The translations under genes were made by a program, and so were the position numbers. Below are positions 47,411 to 57,744 of a stretch of 64,000 bases of DNA, piece by piece (positions within the stretch are counted from its first letter, which is position 1; each line of letters begins with the position of its first letter). Under the pieces are notes generated by a model. It had not been told where the DNA came from and made no database searches. It saw nothing but the letters and a program-made list of their open reading frames with translations. The stretch spans positions 6,571,017 to 6,635,016 of the forward strand of contig JARWIR010000015.1 of assembly GCA_029959085.1 (NCBI GenBank), written 5' to 3'. This DNA comes from Nemophila menziesii (lineage: Eukaryota; Streptophyta; Magnoliopsida; Boraginales; Hydrophyllaceae).

Positions 47411-48033
47411 GAAAACATTAAATATTCATTAAACACTTAAAAAAATCATATATTTTTTTTCAAGACCAAATTTTACAAAATTTATACCGCTGCATTCGTT
47501 ATTTCAAGAAAATCATATTGAGGTTAATGTATGAATTAAGAACCCTGATAAAAAAATTAAATAGAGCTATCATCCAAAGATCTCAAAACTCTTAAAATAT
47601 TGAAAAGTAAATGGTGAATGTTAGATAAGAAGAAATTTGAAAACCCAAATTTATTTATTTATTTTTGCATTGTAGAAAGAAATTTTATCTTCTTTTTTAT
47701 TTGACATAAAATGAAAATTTATCTTATAGGTAGATATGTGGTCTAAAAATTAAAATAAAATAATAAAGAAATAGTAATTAGAAAGTAGAAATGCATACAT
47801 ACTCAATGATCAATAGGTTGTGTTTGGTAGTGGGTTGAGACTTGAGAATGGGTTTTGAATATTAAAAAATAAAAATAAAATATAGACCTTGAAGGATGGT
47901 AATTAAAATATATAAGAATATGGGTTTTAATATATAAAATGGAATTATATTTTTTTATATATAAGTGGATTTTTGTTTTTTTTATCTTAAACCATAAGCT
48001 AACTATTTTAAGTACCAGGTTGTTTTTATTATA
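47411..48033. other. No gene seen
   Basis: AT-rich, A/T runs and short low-complexity stretches. Confidence 0.4.
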
Positions 48034-48103
48034 TAGGAGAGCCACTTTGGACTCGGAGTCATTGTGATGACCAAGGCCCTGACCTGTGAGCTAATCCCAA
48101 CGG
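48034..48103 (-). mobile_element. SINE-like sequence, copy 2
   Basis: The minus strand reads TTAGCTCACAGGTCAGGGC (A-box-like) and ATGACTCCGAGTCCAAAGTG (B-box-like). The last block matches the copy at 26455-26553. Confidence 0.45.
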
Positions 48104-48349
48104 GTTAACTTTAGAGAATTTAACCACAATTATATACGCGGTTTTATTTGGTTTAATAATCTGCCAGATTTAAATCGCTACCATTTTAGTGGTAGTCTTT
48201 TTGAAAAAAAATCTAATCACATGTTCGTATAAAGTTAATCTTAAAGATCTAACGAGTCAATCACCCTTTATTCAAACAACATACTATTTTCACCATCCCA
48301 AACTTTTACACGTGTAGTAAACACAACTCCTTCTCACAACGATTAATTA

Positions 48350-50703
48350 CTATTTTCGGCGATTGAACCCTCCGGCCTAGCCAGGTTTCGTATGTATTGC
48401 TTTAATTTCTTTAGATACCGCTCAAACGGGTACATCCAACGCATCTAAACTGGTCCCCCTAACAAAGCTTCGTCGTATAAGTGTATAACCAGGTGGATCA
48501 TTATATCGAAAAACGCGGGAGGCAAAATCATTCCCAATTTACACATAACTTCAACCACTTTCACCTTCCCCTTTTCTAACTCATTCCTACTTATATTTTT
48601 ATTACACACAGCTCTAAACACGTTAGCTAGCCCAATGACCGCATCACTAATCGCTTTGTCTTTGAAAAGCCCTGGGATACTAGCCACGAATAGATACTGC
48701 ATCATCACGTGACAGTCGTGAGATTTCATTCCTATAATCTTGCCCAAGTCACTTTGAACATTATTTCTCAAACTCGATGCAAAGCCATCGAGAAACTTCT
48801 GTGCCTTCAACTAGTCAAGAAATACTTTCCGCTTTTCCGTTGATAACGTATAATTTGCTCGATTCAGTATTTGTTTACCGCCTCTCGATGTCAACCACAA
48901 TTCTTTCCTGATGTTCATTTTCTCAAGATCCATTCTTGCTTTCATATTGTCTTTTTTAACTTTCCCATCAAGACCTATAACTGTGCCGAGAAGAGCATCA
49001 CACACATTTTTCTCGCAATGCATGACATCAATGTTATGTTTCAACAATTTTTCGGACCAATAAGGTAAACGATAAAAGATACTCTATTTCTTCCAGTTGA
49101 ATAGACGTGGACCAGTTTGTCTCACAATCTTTCCCCCAAAATCCTTGTGTTTACCGGGAAACACAATTGGAAGTCCATCTAACTGTGTCTGAATATCGGT
49201 AGGACTATATTTCTTCGGTGTGCCCCTATGATCGGATTTCTTGTACAAAACCCTTTCGCTTCTAAATCGATACCCGATAGGTAACCAACGTCTATGGTCG
49301 AAGTAAGCAACCCCTTTTTTCACACTCAATGACGGAGTAGAATCCATGCATTCTGGACAAGCTTTGTAGCCTTGACCCGACCATCCCAAAGTGTATGACC
49401 TAGCGGGGAAATCATTAGTCGTAGACAACAAACAAACCTTCATCGTAAACTCTTCCTTCTTGTGGGTATCATACGTAAGAATCCCTTTATCCCACAACTC
49501 GTCCAACTCATCTATAACAGGTCAAAGAAAGACGCCCATGTCCTTGTCGGGTGAACGGGGTCCAGGAATCAACAAACAAAGATGGAATGTCGTCTCCTTC
49601 ATACACTCCCACAGTGGTAAGTTGTAAACGGTCAACATAACCGGCCACATGCTGTACGAGTTATTCTGCATAGAGAAAGGGAAAAAGCCATCGATACCCA
49701 AACCCAAGAACACATTCTGAGGTTCACTAGCAAACTCAGTATGTAACTGAACAAATCTCTTCCAACTATATGACGCAACAAATCTGGATCTGTACTCTTC
49801 CTTGTTCGGTGCCATATCATATTTTCTGCAGTGTGTCTAGAAGCATAAAGTCGCTGCAGCCTAGGGGCAATCGGGAAATATCGGAGTTTCTTATGCGCTA
49901 CTTTTTACCCTTCTTCGGGTCCCATCTGGATTCACTACATACTGGACACTTTTCGAGGAAGACATTCTCCTTGTAAAATAAAGCACAATCGTTCACGCAA
50001 ACATCGATGGTATTGTAACCCATACCTAAACTTTTTAACTTTTTGTTGCACGCCTCGTATGACTCGGGTGAAATGGTAGACACGCGAGACTCAAAATCTC
50101 GTGCTAAAGAGCGTGGAGGTTCGAGTCCTCTTCAAGGCAGAAAGGTATCAGGTTTGGGAAACACACGATACAGAAAATCAAGAAACTCGGTGAAAGACGT
50201 TTTAGTCCACTTGTTCTTCACCTTTACGTGCATTAGCTTCGCAATGAAATTTGATGAACTCATTACTGCACAACCAGGGTATAACTCGGTCTCTAATTCG
50301 AAAAACATCGTTTCGAATCTGCCACGTGCTGAACTGTTCGAGTCTATCATCTCGGTGTCACCGGAATGACCATCACCCTCATAATTAGGTCTCAAATCTT
50401 CGTAGACATCCAACATTTCATTTTCGTCATATCGAGTTTCGGGAATTTCCTCGCTCTCACCATGCTTTGTCCAAATCTCATACGTAGACAAAAATCCAAA
50501 CTATAAAAGATGTGACCTAACTTTGACCACTTTATACCGACGATAATTCGAACACTCATTACACGGACAAAAACTTGTTTCTTCATCAGGAGGTTTATTT
50601 TTTGAGTAAAAACGAGAAATGCTTCTATCCCCTTAATAAATTCACGCGAAACTTTATGAGCCGAATCAATCCAACTTTTATCAATACCCGAAGCCATAAT
50701 CAA
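48350..50703 (-). pseudogene. CACTA (En/Spm) TNP2-like transposase pseudogene
   Basis: Broken minus-strand frames run in transposase order. They start with DKSWIDSAHKVSREFIKGIE (near 50680) and continue with the DUF-like block ending FPKPDTFLP (50132). ESYEACNKKLKSLGMGYNTI and CVNDCALFYKE with CPVCSESRW follow (49898-50065). Then come NVFLGLGIDGFFPF, NSYSMWPVMLTVYNLP and LLIPGPRSPDKD (Transposase_21 core, 49522-49815), DELWDKGILTYD and ACPECMD (49084-49506), VMHCEKNVCDALLG (48811-49047), and the DUF4218-like LPPAFFDIMIHLVIHL (48445-48810). MRWMYPFERY runs beyond to about 48350. Stops or frameshifts separate most blocks, and a 69-bp plastid trnL piece is inserted at 50069. No CACTA termini were found. 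Not functional. Confidence 0.9.
50069..50137 (+). other. Plastid trnL-CAA fragment inserted in the CACTA transposase
   Basis: The sequence matches plastid tRNA-Leu(CAA) as I know it: GGTGAAATGGTAGACACGCG (D arm), anticodon loop TCAAAAT with CAA, AAGAGCGTGGA variable arm, GGTTCGAGTCC T arm and TTCAAGGCA 3' end. The 5' acceptor strand is missing, so it cannot fold into a full tRNA. Removing 50069-50137 brings the flanking transposase codons into register (FLP then ESY), with 2-4 bp of microhomology (GG/GGC) at the joints. This fits a filler insertion during break repair. It is not a working tRNA gene. Confidence 0.85.
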
Positions 50704-50761
50704 CTACTCCAATATAAAAGAATACAACATAAATGTCTCATAAATAAAATGAAAAACAAAT

Positions 50762-51066
50762 TATTATATCACCAAATAAATACATAAAAATTAAATGAAA
50801 GAAAGATTATTACATCACCAATTACATACATGAATATAAAAAAAAATTATTACATCACCAATTAAATACATGAATATAAAATGAAAAAAAATTATTACAT
50901 CACCAATTAAATAAATAAATATAAAATTAAAAGCACACAAAATATTACATCACCAAATAAATGCATAAATAAAAAATTAATAGCATACAAAATATAACAT
51001 CACCAAATAAATACATAAATATAAAATTAAAAGCATACAAAATATAACATCACTAAATAAATATAT
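50762..51066. repeat. Tandem array, about 40-51 bp unit
   Basis: Seven imperfect units of ATTACATCACCAAATAAATA, CATAAATATAAAATTAAAAG and CATACAAAAT. Spacing of the ACATCACCA core changes from about 40-46 bp on the left to about 50 bp on the right. It lies just upstream of the transposase pseudogene on its strand, where CACTA elements often carry subterminal repeats; that link is inference. Confidence 0.8.
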
Positions 51067-51092
51067 ATCCTATTTATGCATTTATGTCTCAT

Positions 51093-51170
<78 letters not shown>
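51093..51170. repeat. (CA)n(TA)n microsatellite
   Basis: A short CA run passes into a long TA tract. Confidence 0.95.
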
Positions 51171-51173
<3 letters not shown>

Positions 51174-51654
51174 ATATTAACAATTCTCCACCACCATCTC
51201 CATCACCAGGCTACATTATTAACAATTGAAAACCCAAATTATTATCATTCAAACTCCAAAAAAATGAATTATTTTTAACCTAATATCATCGCTTTTACGA
51301 ATTTCCAAAATTATCTGATTTAATATATTTATTATATCTTTATTTTATTACCTAAATAAAATGTTTATTATATGTATTGCTAATAAAAATATGTAACTCT
51401 TTTTATTTGGTTGTTTCTTCGTAGGCGTTCGCGATTTACAATTACAAGGCACTTCTTCTACTCAATTATTATACATATATTGAAGGATAATTTTGAGACT
51501 TGAGACTTGAGACTTGAGAATTTTTTGTATTTTTTCATGTAATTGAAAAAATTAGCATTTGTTTTGGTACTACTTCTTCATGTTTAGTATTGTTTCTTAA
51601 CTATGGTTTCATGTGAATTTTTTATTTTTAAATACTGACTGTGATAATTATTGT
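51171..51654. other. No gene seen
   Basis: AT-rich; a GACTTGAGACTTGAGACTTGAG triplet repeat occurs near 51497. Confidence 0.4.
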
Positions 51655-51914
51655 TATTGTGGTAACTACTGTTCTTAGTTTTTCAATTTTCGAAACAAAA
51701 TTTCCGAAATTCCGAACCAAAAGTTTCGAATTTTCAAAACCAAAAGTTCCAAAATTTCCGTGTCGAAATTTCCGAATTTCCGAATTCGGAATTTTTTTTT
51801 TCCAGTTCCGAAAAATAGGAACGAAATTGGAATGGGAAAAATCTATTCCGAAAAAATAGGAAATTTTCCGAAAGACACTTTATCTGATCCATTCCTTCAA
51901 ATTTCCACCCCTAG
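51655..51914. mobile_element. hAT-like MITE rich in TTCCGAA
   Basis: Many TTTCCGAAATTCCGAA-type blocks fill it, and the right end reads AATTTCCACCCCTA, the reverse complement of a TAGGGGTGGAAATT hAT-type end. The left end is not clear. Confidence 0.45.
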
Positions 51915-51980
51915 TATCGGGTGATGTATTTTGGAAACTATTGGTATTTTTATTTTAATATATGAACTTTTTAAAAAAAA

Positions 51981-52299
51981 GGATTATTGCCCAAGAAACA
52001 CCTCAAGTTAAAATTAATTCTCTCTCACCCCAACCATCATTTTTTTGTCCATAAAAGGCCACATATATTTTGAGTTTTTCTTTTCTTTTACATAAAAAAA
52101 GTTGTTTGAGTTATGGGAAGCTCCTATAACTCAAACTTTGAGTTTTGGAAAGATTCCCATAACTCAATCTTTAGTTTTGAGAAGTTTCCCATAACTCAAA
52201 ATTTGAGTTTTGAGAAATTTCCCATAACTAACTGTTCTTTAAAATAGTGTCTTTTATGGGTAAGGATGTAAAGTGGTAGGTTCCTATTCGGCATTAACC
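51981..52299 (+). repeat. Dispersed repeat, copy 2 (partner at 11961-12220)
   Basis: Same order of blocks as copy 1, but with three tandem CCATAACTCAAA...GAGTTTTGAGAA units in the middle instead of one. Confidence 0.7.
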
Positions 52300-52842
52300 A
52301 AAAAGAAATCTATCGATAGTAAAAGAAAGACAAAATTGTGTGGCTTAAAAAAAAGAAAAAAAATCCTTCGGACCTAAAAATAAATACGCAGAAATACTTC
52401 GAACAACACTCCTCCCTACATCAACGTGAAGTCAGTTAACGTTATATTGTTGATCTATTTATATATTTATTTTCTTCAATCTTATCTCATTCTGTTGTTA
52501 TGTTATGTGTGTTATTTTGAGATTCTTGGGTATCTATGAATTAAGAATCAAACATATGGATTATTTTTCAAGATTTGAATTAATACAGCGATTTGGATAA
52601 TGCAGTGAAAGCTTTTACTTGTTGATATGGAGATGCGACTGAATAATTAAATATATCGTGAAGAGAAAAATGATTAAGGTTGATGATGTTGTCTTTCTGA
52701 TAATTTTTTGAGAAAAAACAGTGAACCTAAAAATGCTTAAGGTTGGGAAAACTAGCTATGTTTACTACTCAGAAATTCCTTCGAAATTATCTTAATCAGG
52801 GTATATGATTCTTACATAACCTTATATGCAGTGGTGATGCAA
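52300..52842. other. No gene seen
   Basis: AT-rich, no recognised feature. Confidence 0.35.
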
Positions 52843-53075
52843 TGGCGGAGCCAATATATTTTGTTGGGGAACGGGGTGCACCTCAAATAAATTTCTGACT
52901 TAATTGCAGTATAAGTCCTCATGAAATGCGAAAATTGCAAAAAAGATTATGAAAATTAGGGGCGGGGCGATAAGTTAATAATATATGCTTTTTTATAGCG
53001 GTATATTATTTTTTTTTAATTTTAAAATGTAAGATTCAAATTGTCATATGGCTCCAGCTTTTACAAGTGATGAGA
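52843..53075. repeat. Possible MITE with TGGCGGAGCCA end
   Basis: TGGCGGAGCCAATAT at 52843 faces ATATGGCTCCAGC near 53046 as an imperfect inverted repeat. The GGCGGAGCCA start recurs in many plant repeats. Low certainty. Confidence 0.35.
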
Positions 53076-53737
53076 AGACATGATATTTAGCATAGCCTAA
53101 TCAATTTTTTGAGCAATATATGAACTTTTTAAATTAATTAAGATGAATGACTTAAATAATATTCAATATAGAGAATGATTAAACATATACTATTATAGGT
53201 GAAAATGAAGGTACTTCATCAAGTTTGACTATTTAATTGAGTTAACAAGTTTTTATATCGATGTTAAAATACTTACTTAATTGGGTGTTAAGTTTGAAAT
53301 CTGTGGAAATCCGTCTCAATATTAGAAACTATATAGAAATAGCTTCAAGAGTTATGTCAAGCATGTGATTTGGCATCTCATGTGCAAAATGCTGATTCAT
53401 TTCTTTCCCATTTAAAGGTAAATGCCTGAAATTGGTCCATCAAATTTTGCGATTTCTTTAAATATGAGATTATATTTTCTTGCATGATTATACTCTATTG
53501 GTTCATATTAGCTGTACTAATTCACTTATTGTGTAAAAGATGGTAACTTTTAGTTTGGCAATGGGTGTGTTCGAATTGGATTAGAGTAGTAAAAGCAAGT
53601 AATGGAGGATTAAAGATTATGTAGACAACTATTGAATACGCTAATAAAGAATGTCGTATATTTGGCATGTTTTTTGTCTATAGAATGTAAAACTACTAAT
53701 CTAACAAAGATGTAAGCACTCGTTAGGGGTACTATTT
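53076..53737. other. No gene seen
   Basis: AT-rich, no recognised feature. Confidence 0.35.
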
Positions 53738-53853
<116 letters not shown>

Positions 53854-53944
53854 CCTTTTTGTTTCTTGACTTGTTTTACATTAGCAGTCACTAAATATTT
53901 TCTGCCCAGTTTGTATGAAGGAAAAGTACACCTCTAATGTAGTA

Positions 53945-53946
<2 letters not shown>

Positions 53947-54033
<87 letters not shown>
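53947..54033. repeat. (GA)n microsatellite
   Basis: About 85 bp of GA. The Arg-Glu open frame through it is a repeat by-product. Confidence 0.95.
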
Positions 54034-54037
<4 letters not shown>

Positions 54038-54790
54038 TGAAATGTAATTTTATTATATTTGTCGCTTTTATTTATAGTTGTTTATACGTACATATAATTC
54101 ATAATGGTATATCGTTAAAAATAATTTACAGTTGTTAAATATACACTAACAGATTGCTGCTGGAGAAGTATGTTTAGTATTCTTCTTAACACTTCAGTTT
54201 ATGGAAGTTTGCATCATACAAGGTAACCAAAAACTGTAGCTTTAAGTCATTTAGTAAAAAGATAAGGCACTTGATCTTGGGTGGTATGTATGTATCTAAG
54301 CTCCAAAGATGTAAGGAGTAACATGAAATCTAACAAAGTAGTAGTCCACACCTAGAAGAGGGGAGTGATAAGAGGCACTTTGAGATAATTCAGAAGATAA
54401 CCACATAAATTTTGCAATAATGTGAGTTATTGCCCTGTATCCAGTCTCAATGTTCTTCTAATGCTAAACAAATTATAGGATATTCTACAAAAGGTGATTA
54501 TAATTTATGAAAAGAAAGACACCAAGTTAATCAATGATCTTGTTGTTTCTTTAAAACTCAATATGAAGAAGAAGAGAGTTGCTGAAATAGAATTTTTTTC
54601 AGCCTTGAATGCATATTTGTATATAAATTAAGTTTTTAGTTATAGCTATTAAATGAAGATACATGACAACTAATAAACTAACAGAATGCAGTTATCTAAT
54701 TGATTAATAGATGTAAAAGTATCTCGAGCCTTCCATTATGTGATACTAATTGAGTGCATAGTGTTCAGTTACTCATGGTTGAGTTTACAA
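54034..54790. other. No gene seen
   Basis: AT-rich, no recognised feature. Confidence 0.35.
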
Positions 54791-54797
54791 ATTGTAG

Positions 54798-54868
54798 GTT
54801 GTCGGAAATATATCATCACTATATTGTGGTCCGAAATATATCCTCACTATATTTTGGTTAGAGGAATT
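54798..54868. repeat. Two-unit direct repeat
   Basis: GGAAATATATCATCACTATATTGTGGT is followed by a near copy, CCGAAATATATCCTCACTATATTTTGGT. Confidence 0.7.
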
Positions 54869-54971
54869 TATTGTGTTTTTTTTCCGAGGTCCTAATTTGC
54901 AATTAAGATCTAATAGAGTTTAATTGTGCCGGTTATATGAGATACCGAAAATCTTAAAGCCTATTATAGCT

Positions 54972-55030
54972 AGGGTTTACGGTAGTCAACTGAAGGCCCA
55001 TACATATATATATATCCCTTTATAGAAATC
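54972..55030 (+). promoter_or_regulatory. Housekeeping-type promoter motifs
   Basis: TAGGGTTT (telo-box, about 54972), AGGCCCATA (site II-like, about 54996) and a TATATATATATCCC run (about 55003) lie within 50 bp. This combination is typical of plant ribosomal-protein and other growth genes. An ATG at 55161 opens only 13 codons, and no gene was recognised downstream before the LINE at 55810. It may be a stranded promoter or a gene with unrecognised exons. Confidence 0.35.
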
Positions 55031-55793
55031 AAAGTTCTGCGGTGTATATTGTTTGTCGGAGTAAATCTGTGATTTTGGTAGCTGGAAAGGGAAAGAGAAA
55101 GAGAGGAAATTAAATATCATTTGCTTTTAAAGCGGTGCCGGAGAGAAGATCTGCGGAAATATGTCAAAAAATAATACTCCATCAGATAGAGTGAAGACAT
55201 AATTTTGGTGGTGGACTTGAATTTAAGTCCATCAGATCAGTTTGGTGTTTGTCCCTGCTGTAAAAGTTTTGTGAAAGGAAAAACTCACAGTCAGCTCCAC
55301 TCCTAGTCAGCTCCACTCCTGCTCCAGTTCTATCTCTTGTTCATGTTCCAGTTCCTTCTACTTTCACAGGACCATTAGGCTACATTAACAATAATACTTC
55401 ATCCAAGGTAGGAAACTTATATATATTCTGCATATATTTTATTCTCAAGCCATGAGATTTCAAATAGGAAATTTGCTTGTAATGGAAATCCTCCCTTCGT
55501 TGAAGGCTTTGATCTAGATGGACCATTTCGACAATATTCCCAATTTCGTTGGTTAACTCAAGACTTTTTGTAGGGTTAGTTTGTTAAAGCCTTAGATTGT
55601 ATCTACTAAAAAATAAGGGCATAAATTTACTGATGCACGAACCAAGTAAAAGGATATTCTTTCCATTTGTTTCTTGTAAGTTTTAGTTAACTAATATGTT
55701 ACATAACTCATGTGTTTATACTATTTGGTTATTTTGAAAATAAGACAAATAATTTATACGTAGATCACAATATATTAATGTACATAAGTTTTT

Positions 55794-55809
55794 AAGTATA
55801 TAAATATTA
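55794..55809. repeat. Left target-site duplication of the LINE
   Basis: AAGTATATAAATATTA, identical to 62053-62068. It is preceded by TTTTT, which fits the TTTT/AA nick preferred by L1-type endonucleases. Confidence 0.9.
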
Positions 55810-55863
55810 GCTCAACGGATATATCAGAAGCTCCAAGTATTTCTGAAAAAATAACAGAAACTA

Positions 55864-57130
55864 ATGCCTGCAGGCGAGAAGCCTCTGTTCGATGGCAACT
55901 CTGATCCGATGGAGGAGAAAAATCAAGCCATGGTTGCTGCGCCATCCAGTTCCCACTCCCCTGCCCTCTAGATGGAGGAATTCCCTACGTTACCGGCCAT
56001 CGATCATCCAGGTATAACAAGTAAACGAACAAGAATTAACCCAGGAGGACTTTTTAGAGCTAGAAAATTCAATCGAGGACGATGACGACAAGGAAATAAT
56101 AATAGATTCAATACCTACCGTCATTAGGACTAGAGATGAAATTCAGGAAGGAATTATATTGTGGCGCAATTCGGCAGTCATTAGACTATTGGGGAGGGAG
56201 GTTGGTTTCACATATTTACTCTCGAAATTAAAATAGATATGGGCACCGAAGGGGCATTTCGAACTAGTCGATGTGGGGCATGGTTATTACATAGTTAAGT
56301 TTGAGCTTAGGGGTGATTTTGATTTTGCGTTGTCCGGTGGTCCGTGGATGATCCTAGATTAATATCTAATTGTTAGAGAATGGACGCCTAGCTTCAATGC
56401 TGCATCAAACTCAATAACAAAGACGACCGCTTGGGTAAGAGTTTCGAATCTTGGTATGCAAAACTATAATGCACGTATACTGAGAAAGATAGGGGATAAG
56501 CTTCGTAGAACAATCAAAATTGACCCGATGACTAAGGGTAGATTAAGAGGGAATTGCGCAAGATTAGCTGTGGAAATTGACTTGAAAAAACCGTTGAACC
56601 GGAGGTGAGAATAGGGTCGGATATATGCAAGGTCGAGTACGAAGGTCTTCACTTGATTTGCTTCGATTGTGGTAAATTTGGGCACAAAAGAGAGAATTGT
56701 CCGTCTATAGTAAGTGACCATATGGATGAGGATCGGGATAACGGGAAAGGGAAGGCGACTATGGTTGAAGAGGTCATAGAGGTACCGGTGCCGAAAGAAA
56801 AGTACGGGGAATGGATGACGGTAAGGAGGAGGAATAGAGGTGGAGGAAGAAGTGGTGTGAATAAAATGACAAAAGCCTATCCAAATAATAATCTAGGAAC
56901 TCATTTTGATGCATTAAGGATGGAAGAAGGTCCGGGTGAGATAAGATTTAATGCGCAAAGTATAATGAACAAAGGACAAAGCTCGGGTTCGAAGGTGTCC
57001 GCAAATAAAGGAAAAGGTATTTCAGGGCCTAATACGGGTAATAAAAAAGGTGGGGGATCAAAAAGTCATGGAATAATTATCTCGCCTAATTTTGAGAAAA
57101 GAAGGGCTTTTGTTGATGAGGTCGAGGTGT
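55864..57130 (+). pseudogene. LINE ORF1: DUF4283 and zinc knuckle
   Basis: The first ATG (55864) is followed by a stop at 55969. In another frame comes the DUF4283 domain: AVIRLLGREVGFTYLLSKLK, GHFELVDVGHGYYIVKF, SGGPWMILD and YLIVREWTPSFN. A frameshift near 56600 leads to GLHLICFDCGKFGHKRENC, a CX2CX4HX4C knuckle, and a basic Gly/Lys-rich tail. ORF1 of plant L1 elements binds element RNA. At least two stops and two frame changes break it. Confidence 0.85.
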
Positions 57131-57744
57131 GAGAGTTTGGGCTTGAGGTGAAACAAGTTGGGGCGAAAAAGGCAAATAAAAAAGGGGCAAAAAGGTTGCG
57201 GTTGTGAGAAAGGTTAGTATTACAGCTGATAGGAATGTGGGGATTGAAAAGTTAGTGGATGTGGAGTGTGGTGGACCCTCGGCTGGGTCTGATGAAATGG
57301 GGAATAAGGAATCTTTGGAAGAGGTTAGCATTATTGATGGAGTGGAATGTCACATGGACCATTTTGCAAAAAATGGAAATCTTGGGTCCTTTGATGCTGG
57401 ACCGCCAACACCTCAACACAGGCCCATCGAAGAGGTCCTTGCCTCGGAGCTGGACCCCCTACTCTCGACAAACAGCTACTGGAAAGTAGCACACCTGCTA
57501 TGATTCCCGATCCATTATGGGACATGGTAGACGGGGACGGAAACAATGAAACAACATGGCTCGATAGCCAAGTCCAGGAGACAGGCGCTACTGCCATGCA
57601 TGAACAGGGTCAAACCACGGGAGGCTCGGATGATGATATGGAAACGGAAGCTCGCGCTTAGTGCGCCAAGAGGTACCGCATGTTGTTATATTTTTTATTT
57701 AATGAATTTAGCGAATGTTTCATGTAATTATTTGGAAAGAACTA

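Noticed and set aside
50062..50140. Functional tRNA-Leu gene
   Set aside because: The 5' acceptor strand is missing and the fragment is embedded in a transposase pseudogene.
50762..51066. CRISPR-like array
   Set aside because: Spacers are not unique; whole units repeat, so it is a tandem array.
51084..51278. Ile-Tyr repeat protein
   Set aside because: Translation of the (TA)n microsatellite.
53947..54138. Arg-Glu repeat protein
   Set aside because: Translation of the (GA)n microsatellite.
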